The position numbers and the translations under genes are program-made. The notes beneath the pieces are model-generated. The model was not told the origin of the DNA. It did not search any database and saw only the letters and a program-made list of their open reading frames with translations. 64,000 nt of DNA from Triangularia verruculosa (Eukaryota > Ascomycota > Sordariomycetes > Sordariales > Podosporaceae), in contig MU863875.1 of assembly GCA_033296885.1 (NCBI GenBank), forward strand, positions 496,001 through 560,000. The letters run 5' to 3'. Positions 7,674 to 17,497 of this stretch are shown piece by piece (position 1 is the stretch's first letter; each line of letters begins with the position of its first letter).

Positions 7674-10623
7674 CTACTCCCAGCAACCTTTCTCGGGGTT
7701 GTACACCATCCCTTCGATATCTTCCTTCTCCGGCCTCGGTTGCACCTTTTCCTCACCAGTTGGCGCAGGCAAGGGGTAAGGAGTGGGTAATTCTCCATCA
7801 GATGCTCGCGCGCTGTATAAGAACTGGGGAGAAGTCGTCCTGACGATCTTGCCCGGTTGGCCAGGGCCTGGATTTGCGGAAGGGGTGTTAACTACCTTGT
7901 AGAACGAAGGGCCTTTTTGGGATGGAGATGGGTGGTGAGGATCAGTGGTATTCAGGGAGTGAGTTTGGACGACACTTGGCCGGGTAGATGCGGGCGAGGA
8001 TGTTTCCTTGGCGGTGCCAGGAGCAGAGTCAGAGCCGGGAGTGAAGATAGGTGCTGATCGAGTGTGGCTGTGGCTGCTGAAGGTTGACGAAGGAGGATAT
8101 CCGCCAATCAAACCTGGGGGCTGCTTGTTTCTGATCCGGGAACGTTTCTCGTCGTGATGCTGTTCTTCGCCATCGGTGGTGGTAAAGTCATCATCCTCTA
8201 TGATAGTATCGCTTCTAATAACAGTACCGAAATGGGAGGAGGCCGGGGTAAGAACTGTACGGCGGCCTATATTGGTGTAATGCCTCTTCAGGTCTATTTT
8301 CGTCGTCAACTAATTATTACCTAGTGTTGCTGAGTGCTGGGTATATAAGGGGGTTATACTTACGGTCCAAGCAGAGAAACTCGACAACGGATTGTTGTCG
8401 ACACTTTGCTTTCGAGCAGCCGTCTATTTTGGTGTCAGTACAGTGTATCTGCTTGCCAGCCACACGGCCAGTCAGGAAAACGAAGAACAACTCACGAGAT
8501 TGGCAAAATATGGAGAAGCTATCCACGTATTCCCTACAATCTGGGGCACGGCATGTATCTGCTCTCGTGTCAGCATCTGCATCTAACAGGCGGACAAGAA
8601 ATGGTGGTAAGCTTCTTACGCAGCGGACAAAATCTGCCATTGGTGCTGGCAATAGGATAGGCACAGTCAATCTCCGCGCATCGATCTGTCTCATTGTCAG
8701 TTTCCCTTACAATTTGTATCTGAAGGAAGCCCAGGGACTAACGGTCATCGCAATATGGCCTTACTCTGGCGCTCTTGCTACATCCCCTCTCCCGACAGGT
8801 ATGGTCATCACAGAAAGCTGACTGGCGGTCCAGCTTGGTCTGCTTGCATCGTGAGGCCGAACAGGTGGCATCTGGGAGAATGACATTGTTAAACAAGAGG
8901 CAACGAGAGAATGGGAGTAGGTAATTGTGAGTAGAAGCATACGGTTGGTGCAGTACGGCAGATACTCCTTCGTCTTGAGGTCGAAATGCTTTGCTCCTCC
9001 GCAGCCGTTCATCTCACAAGTCATATCTGCATTCTGTGGTTAGTAAGGTCCTTTACTTCATCATAAGATTCAGGGGTGGACACCCACGATGAGCACAGAG
9101 GGCATGGTTCCCTTCTACAACCAAGTCGCAACCCCTAATTTGACATTGGTCTCTCGGCGTGTCAGCACATCCGTGTATCAGAATCAAAGGAAGAATGGAA
9201 TCTGTACATACGTTTCTCACAACACTCGAGCTGGTCTTGGCGCTCATTACTACATCCATCGGCTCGGCATCCATCTTGATAAGTTAGCAACCCACGTCGT
9301 GGATAGAAAGAAATAGAGACTGTTGACTATGCCAAACCCCTCGGAAGATAGTATAGAGGTATCAGAAGATAGCTTATAGGCATTTAAGAAGGCCTTGGAA
9401 TTCATCGAAATGCCTATCAAGTATCTTGCAATGCCCCTTTACTATGTTCAAACGTCTATTCCTTTCCGTTGCAGCCTCTCTTTTTAATTGATAAGGGCAC
9501 TTACGAGCTTGGCAGAATGTCGTGCCTGTTGCAGCTCTTCGTTGGGGGCACCTCCGAATGATGCATTTATCTACAACAGCGTGGTAAGCAAGTACCTACT
9601 TGGCCGTTCCGAGACTGAAGACATACGATCAGCGCACACCTCGTAGCGAGCATATCTCGGCACAGCGCTTGATAAGGGATCAAAGTTGGGGTCTAGGAAC
9701 TGTGCTCGAGCCTGGTGGCAATCTGGGATGGGGCATCTTGTGTCTGAATGAGGTTATCATTAGCAACAATCACATCGCAGTCAGGAGCGGACATTTCAGG
9801 CTCAACATACGGACAGCACAAACGGTGTCATGTGGTGGTTTCTTATTCGTACAGCACTCCTCCCTATGAAAGTGAACACATGTATCTGCTTTCATATCAG
9901 TTCAAGTTCTCTTCGTCAAGTCGTTCTAGTAAAAGAGGCCTTACGTTGCTTGCAATAGGGAGAAAGATGCCTCCCTGCGGTTGAAATGGAAGCTCTCGGT
10001 CCAGCAGCACCGGACCTCCTATGGTCCCGGTAGTGATACTGATCCAAGTTTGGTTGTGGAATGTTGAAACCACCCTCAAGAGTCTTGAACAAGACCTCGT
10101 TGCCACACCCGTCACTTCGACACTCGATTCTGCGGTTCATTTCAGCGACGTGGGTTGAGAAGTCTGCGCAAGAAGAAAAGATTGGTGGTGCGAGGTGTGT
10201 TCCCGCCCATGAGCAAGGTATATATCCCGTTGGTGGGACAGTCACCTTGGCCGGGCGTCGCGGGGTCAACACCATCTTTCCTGTGCCATCTGCGCCACTG
10301 TTACACTCGCGCGACATGAAACCAGAACGTTTGGCTTGCAGCCTTTGACGGACTATAACTGGGATGGGAAGCTTGTTTGTCGGAATCGCGAATGGTGCTT
10401 TAGATGTGATGGACTTGACGGGACTCGGCACACTCGTGCGAATAGCACTTTTCTGTTGCCCGGTCTTTGAGGTTCCTTTCCATTATGGGAGGAAGGGCGA
10501 CCGGTGCTCATGCCCAATGAAGAAGGAAGAACGAGATATGGATGAGCATGAGTTCAAAAAGCACCTAGTGGCAAGATCCTCACCGGAGCATATCGAACAT
10601 GCCTCGTGTGCCCTCAAGTTCAT
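7674..10623 (-). CDS. Tandem C-x4-C / C-x2-H zinc-finger array protein, one finger per exon
   Basis: Function unknown. My model has 13 exons and about 658 aa: 10584-10623, 9945-10475, 9811-9885, 9627-9743, 9505-9570, 9212-9274, 9088-9150, 8943-9026, 8743-8871, 8620-8685, 8496-8558, 8364-8423, 7674-8293. It encodes twelve modules C-x4-C-x(9-50)-C-x2-H, for example CRERGCSKSARVRPYCDDH. The spacers between the second and third Cys are 50, 11, 27, 11, 10, 10, 16, 11, 9, 11, 10 and 9 residues; module 2 has C-x7-C. Each internal exon is a multiple of 3 and phase 1-1. The intron always splits the final His codon as C|AC or C|AT. Exon 8743-8871 holds two fingers, showing the intact His in DNA. The last about 205 residues are Pro/Ser/Thr-rich and end in GCWE. 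The four-ligand pattern suggests zinc binding and a protein- or nucleic-acid-binding scaffold (inference). The first exon junction (weak acceptor at 10476) is uncertain; the finger exons are firm. Confidence 0.8.
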
Positions 10624-10710
10624 AGCTAGGTCCAATGTTCCCCTTTTGCCCATCATTCGGCCTTTCGAACCTCGCTCTTCGAAGGGCTGGCATCTCCGCA
10701 GATGATTGAT

Positions 10711-10725
10711 GTATTTTTATACCCC
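10711..10725 (-). promoter_or_regulatory. TATA-like element of the zinc-finger array gene
   Basis: On the minus strand this reads GGGGTATAAAAATAC, a good TATA box. It lies about 90 bp upstream of the ATG at 10623 and only about 20 bp upstream of an alternative ATG at 10693. A start site about 30 bp downstream of the box would favour 10623. Confidence 0.45.
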
Positions 10726-11086
10726 TCTGCTTGAATTTTGCATAAATGTATTTTTCTCGCTATTTGTTGTTCTATCAGGATTGAGCACGAGATCCTTCCC
10801 ATAAATATCACCCAGTACCATCACGTGATAGCGCACCACGAACGCGTGTCCAAGCCACTGACACGGTCCCTGAGACGCGCGCCCTTGGAGTGACATCGCT
10901 TCCATCTTGGAAATCATGGTCAACCATCACCGTTTGACTTTCCTCACATACTCCCCTAAACAACTTGTCTAAACCTCCATTTTTCCGTTAAATCAATCAC
11001 TCTTTCGCTCCGAATTCCCGCCTGTTGATTCCGAGCCTCTGACCACCTCATCTATAACCTCACTCAACCACCAACAAACCGCCGCA
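10726..11086. promoter_or_regulatory. Divergent promoter region, zinc-finger array gene / MGT1
   Basis: This 361-bp spacer lies between divergent genes. The half next to the alkyltransferase gene is C/A-rich leader-like sequence. I see no ORF or repeat. Confidence 0.4.
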
Positions 11087-11694
11087 ATGACAACCCTAAC
11101 AGCACCCCCAACCTCAGCCTTCGCATACGCATCACCACCATCCCTCCCATCAGCCCCAATCACCACCACCTCTTCCACTCCCCAACCCACCACCCAAACC
11201 ACCACCTCTACATCAAACAAAAGAAAACACCCCTCCCCCTCCCCCTCCCCCTCCCTACCTAACTACCCCTCTTTAATCACCCACTCCCAAAAGATAACCC
11301 CCTTCGAAAAAAAAGTCTACCACCTCCTCCTAACCATCCCCCCGGGATCCTTCACAACCTACGCCCTCCTCTCCGCCCGCCTGCAATCCTCGCCCCGAGC
11401 AGTAGGCAACGCCCTCCGCAAAAACCCCTTCGCTCCCGGCGTCCCTTGGTAAACCCCTTCCCCCCTCCCATTTCATCAAATAAAACTAACCAACCAACCT
11501 TCCCCAGCCACCGCGTCCTATCCACCGGCAACACCCTAGGCGGATTCAAAGGCAAGATCTCGCGCAAGAGCGCCGACGCCGTCGGCGGGGTGGACACCCT
11601 CATCGAGAAAAAAGCCCTCCTCCAAAAGGAAGGCGTGAGGTTCGACGACAAAGGCCGCGCTCTCGGGACGCCGTTTAGGGGGTTTCTCAAGTAG
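11087..11694 (+). CDS. MGT1: Methylated-DNA-[protein]-cysteine S-methyltransferase (O6-alkylguanine repair)
   Basis: Suicide DNA repair protein that transfers alkyl groups from O6-guanine to its own cysteine. Two exons, 11087-11448 and 11508-11694, give 182 aa. Residues 1-70 are a Ser/Thr/Pro-rich low-complexity extension. The alkyltransferase domain follows: FEKKVYHLLLTIPPGSFTTY, RAVGNALRKNPF (the helix-turn-helix with arginine finger), and the active site VPCHRV. The catalytic Cys is residue 121. Its codon TG|C is split by the intron, so the unspliced message reads Trp followed by a stop. The Cys shows this is a true methyltransferase, not an alkyltransferase-like protein with Trp at that position. 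The intron has an ACTAAC branch site and a CCCCAG acceptor. Confidence 0.92.
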
Positions 11695-12446
11695 TTCTTC
11701 TTTTTTTTGTCTTGGTTTGGTTGGATTTTGATTAGTCTGGTGTTGGGTGTTTTGAATACTATTTCCGGCAGTATATGATCAGATTGTACGGGTCAGCACG
11801 TTGATATACTTACAGCACACATATTTCACCATATCAAACACAAAAGATTTCTCTATGAGCCAAGTATTTCTTGTCATTTTGCCCATCCTATCACACAACC
11901 CCGAGCCCCCTTTTTTTCCCCATCAAAAAGGAAAAGAAGACCCCGAGAGAAACAAAACAGACAAAACCTCATCCATACCTGCGCCCATTAAAAAGGACAG
12001 TGACAAACGCCTAACCCAAATATACTCGTGCTCGGTTTTGCCCCGTGTCATTCCATTTGCGACTTGTGTGTCGTCGTGATTATGTTTTCCTGTTCATCAG
12101 TCCCGCCCCATTTCATGTCCTGTTGCCGCCATATTCTCCCCCCCCGACACCCATAATGATTTCCCCACCAGTTCCTTTTTTTGACTGTAATGTACATTGC
12201 CATTAATGACCTTGAAAACCGAGCAATGAAAATTAGGTAAACCCCCCCGCCATTTTTCTCTAAAAAAGCGCATACAAGCATACTCCTGTGATCCCTGTTT
12301 TTTGCTATGTGTGCGTGTGATATCATATGGAAACGCCGTCAAAACCATGAAATGCAGAACGACGACACTCTGGCCCACCAGAGATGCGAAACGAGATCAA
12401 CCCTGTGCGCGCTCTTAGCCCAGAAATGAAGTGAACCGGATTACCC
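11695..12446. other. Convergent spacer MGT1 / YAG7-like gene
   Basis: This 752-bp stretch between convergent genes should hold both 3' UTRs. It has several A- and C-homopolymer runs (for example around 12140 and 12241). No recognisable gene. Confidence 0.4.
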
Positions 12447-13998
12447 CTAGATCTGGCTCAAATCCCGGCGGGGCCGCGCAGGGAAGCCGCCGCGATCACC
12501 ACCACGGCTGCCACCACGTCCGCCGCCACGCCCACGACCATCGTGGTGGAAACCGCCAGCACGACGACCACGGCCGACCTGTTGGAAACCACCACGACCA
12601 CGGTTACCAAAATCACGGCTGCCACGGTTGCGGCTGGGGACCTGGTGGAATCCATCATCGGCAGGGGCAGCGGCTTCTGTCGCCTCCGTCTGCTCATCGG
12701 CCCACGTGTTTGGGTTCGGCGGGGGGGCAGAAGACTCGGCGAAGTCGGCAGGAACGCTAACACTAACCCATTCCCCCGAATCCCCCAGGCTCGCATTGCC
12801 GGTGTCCCACTGGTTTTCGCCGGCAGCATTGGCAGCATTGTCGGCAACATCGGCGTTGCTGGGAGCAGCCCCGCCAGTGGATGAATTCTGGTCGGCATGG
12901 CCATTCGTCAAGGCGACGGCCGACCCATCGTCAACCTCGGTAAGACCGGCATTGGCAACAGTTGGGTCGGTCTCAACCAGCGCACGAGGCTCATCGGCAT
13001 CCAGCTCCTCTGCGAACTCGGGCTCGGGCTCGGTGGAAGTGGGTTTCTGGTCTGGGTGCAAATGGGTATAAGATTGCTCTTTGACTTTGGCAACTAAAAA
13101 ACGGTTAGTACATTATTGACTTGCAATTCTTGTGCTCGTCACTGACAGGTAGTCTCCAGCTTCTTGCCGTCGACGCCAATGACCTGCTCATCCAACCCCT
13201 CCACCAACTTGAGCATCTCGGTGACGGCATCATAGTCGCCAGCATAGATATGGAAAAGGATGCCTTCGGCAGCTGCATGCTCGTCAATTGTCATATCGGC
13301 GTCGGCAAGGCGGCGCGAGGCAGCGAGGTGAAGGAATTGCGACAGAGCCAAAAGGTGGCTCTTCAAAGTCTCGGTAGCCTCAGCCTCGACCTTTTCCTTA
13401 ACCTCGATCACCAGCTGCTCCTTCTCTCTCTCGAACTTCTCCTTCAATGTGGTCTCCAATTGTCCAAGTTGAGCACGGTGCTCGGCCTCGATTTGCTTAA
13501 GCGTGGCAAGCTGATCCTGCAGCTGCTGGAGCTGTTCTCTCTGGGCTGGGCGCTTGAGGTGGGCGGCAGCTTGGTCGGCATTGATAATCTTGGCCTCGAC
13601 GAGTTCTTCGAGCGACTTGCCACTGTGCTCGTTGATCAATTTCTCGATTCTCTCGCCATTCGTCTAAAGAGATCGGTCAGCGGGACAGAAGGGATGGTGG
13701 CGTGACAAGGAACTTACAAGCTTCTTGTTGACGTTGCGAATGTTCCTACATAGCCAATGGGTCAGCGAATGAATTGACAGGGTGTTTCGTATAAAGATAG
13801 CACATACTTGGATAGCTCGCGGATCCTGGGATTCTCGGAGGTGTCATCTGGATTCTCGCCGCCGGCGTGGTCCGAGGCAACAGGTGCGGGGGACTCGGTG
13901 CGCGCAGCTGCAGCGGCAGCAGCAGCCTTGGCCTTCTTCTTCTTGGCCGTGTTGGACTCGACGGGGGCCGGAGGGTTTTGGACAGTTGTGGGAGCCAT
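12447..13998 (-). CDS. YAG7-like coiled-coil protein with C-terminal RGG box
   Basis: Four exons, 13808-13998, 13718-13745, 13147-13663 and 12447-13093, give 460 aa. Residues 1-40 contain a Lys-rich tract and an Ala run (KKKKAKAAAAAAAA). Exon 2 is only 28 nt and encodes part of RELSKNIRNVNKKL. Residues about 75-190 form a charged helical/coiled-coil region (QREQLQQLQDQLATL...LKEKFEREKEQLV). The middle is acidic and Asn/Ala-rich. The last about 60 residues are an RGG box (RGRGG, GRGRGGGRGG, RGGDRGG), indicating RNA association. The overall architecture matches the fungal YAG7-type family as I remember it; that name is less certain than the gene model. An RNA-binding role, perhaps in translation or mRNP assembly, is inference. 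Intron boundaries are canonical except for a GTCAGT donor after exon 3. Confidence 0.75.
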
Positions 13999-15371
13999 AG
14001 CGGTTCGGAGTGAATAGTACAATCAAGCTGTGATGATGTGGTGATGTTCAGCCCAAGCAGAGAGCTCTTGGTCTTAAGGCGCCGCTAATTGTGGGGCAGA
14101 GACCAGATGGATGGAGTCGCTGGGTCGCTTGGTTGAAAGTGGGATGCGAGAAATGGTGGCAATTCGAGATTGGCTCACGACTTGATTTTATGGAGTAATG
14201 GGCAGAGTGTTGTTGTCTTTGGTATATAAAGAGTCGAAGTTGGGAAGGCAGATGCTTTTTCTTTTTGCTCTTAAGAGCTCCTTCCCACCTTGGATTTCTG
14301 ACAGCATGGGCCAAGGCGTCCATCCCTCACGGGATTGGCTGCCATTTGGAGGCTCAGACCGTGAATCTGGAACCGTGCAGAAGCAGCAGGAAACAAAAAG
14401 ACAGCAAGCACGCATCGAGTACGGGTGCCTACTTTAGCTATTTCCATTTCTCTATTTCCTAATGTACACTGTAGGGCGTACAGTAACATGTTTGCCTCAT
14501 TTGTATGTACAACTGCAGCACTGTACTTCGTACACACTGGGTTCCGGTCCCGGTGTCCATACCTCCCCACACCCGGTCTCTCGGTCGCGGGCTCCGTCTC
14601 GGCCGGGTTGATCCCCACATTTGATCGGGCTTTGACCGACGGGAGAAATCACGGCGCCATATAGCTATGATATCTACATTTTTGACATGTCGCCATTGGG
14701 ATATCTTGTGTATCGTCATTCATCCTTTGAACTTAGCCAGTGAGTCCTAGAAAGCTCAATGTCAGTCATTGATTTGCCATTGGAGCCCTTGGACATTGCT
14801 TACGGCCGTCACCTTCTTCACACTTCGCGCTGTGATACCCCTTTCACCCCCCTTCTTGGCCTCAATGGATGCTTCTTTGACCAAGCTAAATCTCTGTCAG
14901 TATTGACTGCTCAAGAAAGATGCCCATTTCTTGATGCACTTACTTCTGCATGAACAGCATGTAGTCCAGAAAGATCTTGATACCGGTTAGCATGAGAAAG
15001 GACGCGTAAAGAGAGGGCCTACAACTTGACATACCATGACATCTGCATTCTTACTGATGCTGCAGTTGGAGTGAGCCTTTACAATCTTTTTGACTGTCGC
15101 GCGTGGATACAGCTTTTGGCCCATTTTGACAGATATGAGAAAACTGGTAGGTGATGATGAGAGGTGTCGGTGCTTGTTTGTTGACTTCCCAGAGTTGAAG
15201 GTGTCTGGCCAATCAGAGAATAAACTGACTCTGCCCCACCTTAAACCTGGTCGGAGCTCTGATGGTGGGGTCCCCCTTCCGCTCAGTTGAACGACAGCTT
15301 TCTGCCTGACCTTGACGACAAACCATCTTGAGCTTCATCATCTACAAGATACACTCAGTGTTGTAATCAAG
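13999..15371. other. Long divergent spacer, YAG7-like gene / PFD4
   Basis: This 1.37-kb intergenic region lies between divergent genes. It holds only short ORFs without protein character. I see no tRNA, repeat or TATA box I would defend. Confidence 0.4.
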
Positions 15372-15966
15372 ATGAATCTGAGCAGACGCATGGTGGGTCT
15401 TACTCGAAACCGCCCCATGAGTACCTGTTTTTTTGGCAGCAACCGCTAACAGTCCTTCAGTTGACCAAGGAGGAGGAGGATGCGGTAGGGGATGAAATTG
15501 AGGTCCGCCGTGAGGACCAGGACAAGATCAACAAATTCAGCCGCCTCCACTCTCGCGAGCTCATAATCGAGGACGAGCTTAAAGTAAAGACCGTGAGGGA
15601 TCTCTCCCATTCTGACCCAAAGACCATTTCGCTGAACCCCGCACAGAAAGAAAAGGAGGAGCTTGACGACATAACGATGGAGCTCGAGCTTGCAGACGAA
15701 GACGACCTTGTTCCGTGAGTTTATCTTCGCCCCCCCGGCCTGTTTTCTTCCCACATGCTCTGACATCTTTCAGTTACAAAATCGGGGACGCCTTCTTCCA
15801 CCTGCCACTACCCCAAGCACAGGAACTGCTGGGCCTGTCAACAGCCAAGATCGAGGAGGAGATCGGGGAACTGGAGGACAAGATGGGCACCATTCGGGAG
15901 GAAATGACGCAGCTGAAGGTGGAGCTGTATGCACGATTTGGGAAAACCATCAATCTCGAGACATGA
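15372..15966 (+). CDS. GIM3: Prefoldin subunit 4
   Basis: Beta-type subunit of prefoldin (Gim complex), which hands unfolded actin and tubulin to the CCT chaperonin. Three exons, 15372-15392, 15461-15714 and 15774-15966, give 155 aa, close to the family length. The first exon (21 nt) encodes MNLSRRM. The body has two long helices (REDQDKINKFSRLHSRELI and KIEEEIGELEDKMGTIREEM) flanking the beta linker YKIGDAFFHLPLPQAQELL, the classic prefoldin-4 arrangement. Introns have good GTGGGT/GTGAGT donors and TTCAG acceptors. Confidence 0.92.
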
Positions 15967-17497
15967 TGGGCAGCAAATGGACAGCTCTTCTTCACTTGCT
16001 CGACATGTGAAACGTCTATGTATGTCAACGGTGATGATTTTCTGCATTTTGCATCGCTGCCCGGCTCCTGCACTTCAACCTGCCACCAATTCCCGACATC
16101 TCCTGACTTTGGAACTCTTGCAGGAAATCCACGCAGCCATGGTCTCAGTCTAAAGAACCACGGCTGGACCGCGCCGAACATAGGGATTGCGTTGGGATGG
16201 AAGATAGGCAATCGCAGACTGACACCTGAACGCTTGTGCGAGACTACTTCCGATCAATTGCCCACATCTTTGTTATTGAATCGACTATGAGAGGGTTTGG
16301 GTGCGCAATTTCGTAAGCTACCGTTGGGCCAGACACTAGGCGTGGGCATTACTAATGCGTATAGCATCCCATCTTGCACTTCAAGCGCCGAATCCAAGCC
16401 TAGACCCTTAGCAAGTCTATACTATGGCTACTTCTTTAGTGCCCCACAGACATGGCTTTGACATCATTTCGCTAGGAACGCGTCGAAAGTTTGTACCTAG
16501 ATCTCGATGCTAAGGTCTGCTAGTCCCGTTCTGCAACCGGGCCTTGCCCGAACCTGATACCCTATTCATCGGCTTGTTTCAGTCCACATCCGGGGGAACG
16601 TCTCTCTGCCAACTTCACTCTAACCCAACGGTTCTTTTGTAACGGTCAACAGTGCCTCGCTATACACGCTACACGTCTGTTTTTGTTTTGTGTAGCTAAA
16701 CCTGGAAGAGCTCAAGGGACTAGCAAGTTCAAGATTGTCACACTGCTGGGCAACACAGGGTGTGAGTCAATTATCAGTTGCCAAGGTCTGCAGGCGCCTT
16801 CAAGTATCTCGGCCGGGCCTTTCTAGATGCTGCATTAGCATTTGCTCTGTACTGTGCTTACTGTTTTCTGCTAGATGATTCCTCTTGTACCTGGCAGCTT
16901 ATGGCAGCTAATCCTGAATCGATTCTCTCATGGGGCCAACCTGCACTATTATCGCTGAAAAATAAGGAATGGCATTTCGTCCCTCCAATGGTTGCCTCAG
17001 TCTCGTGGTTCAGCCATCACATCGACGCCACTCTAACTTTGTCTCGCTAGACGTAGCATTAGAGCCGTTGCTCCCTACTTGTCGAAAAGTTAGTCCAGCG
17101 GCAACCGGTTCCGACACAACCCGATGGTTACAGAGGACCAACACACTACCCGCCCTAAGGTCTTTCTTTTCAGGATTCGGGGTGAATATGCACAATGATG
17201 CCCAGCAACCAACCATCTCGATGGCGCCTTTTTGGTGCTGCAGGCTACGCCCTGACATGTGCAAATGCCGCTGCTTCAGATCGCCCACCGCGCTTTCTGC
17301 TCATACTTTCCGAATCATGGATGGATTATTTGACCCCCTGCCCCCCCTGGCCTGGATTCGCTTCTGTCGAACCGCATCGGCTATCTGGGGACTGACACTT
17401 CAACCAATACACTCCTTTTACACTCACCAGAGCCCGTTCCCAATTCAGGGCCGTTGGCTGTCAATCCCAGCATACCGACCTTACCTATCTGTCTGTT
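15967..17497. other. Intergenic, PFD4 to MFS transporter
   Basis: This 1.53-kb spacer lies between tandem genes. Overlapping short ORFs in all frames lack protein-like composition. I recognise no RNA gene, repeat or element. It probably contains the MFS gene promoter. Confidence 0.4.

Noticed and set aside
8424..8495. Acceptor CAG before ATACACTG for the last finger exon
   Set aside because: It puts a TGA four codons in; the downstream acceptor AAAATAG at 8424 gives an intact C-x4-C-x9-C-x2-H finger in phase, so I used that and do not call a frameshift.
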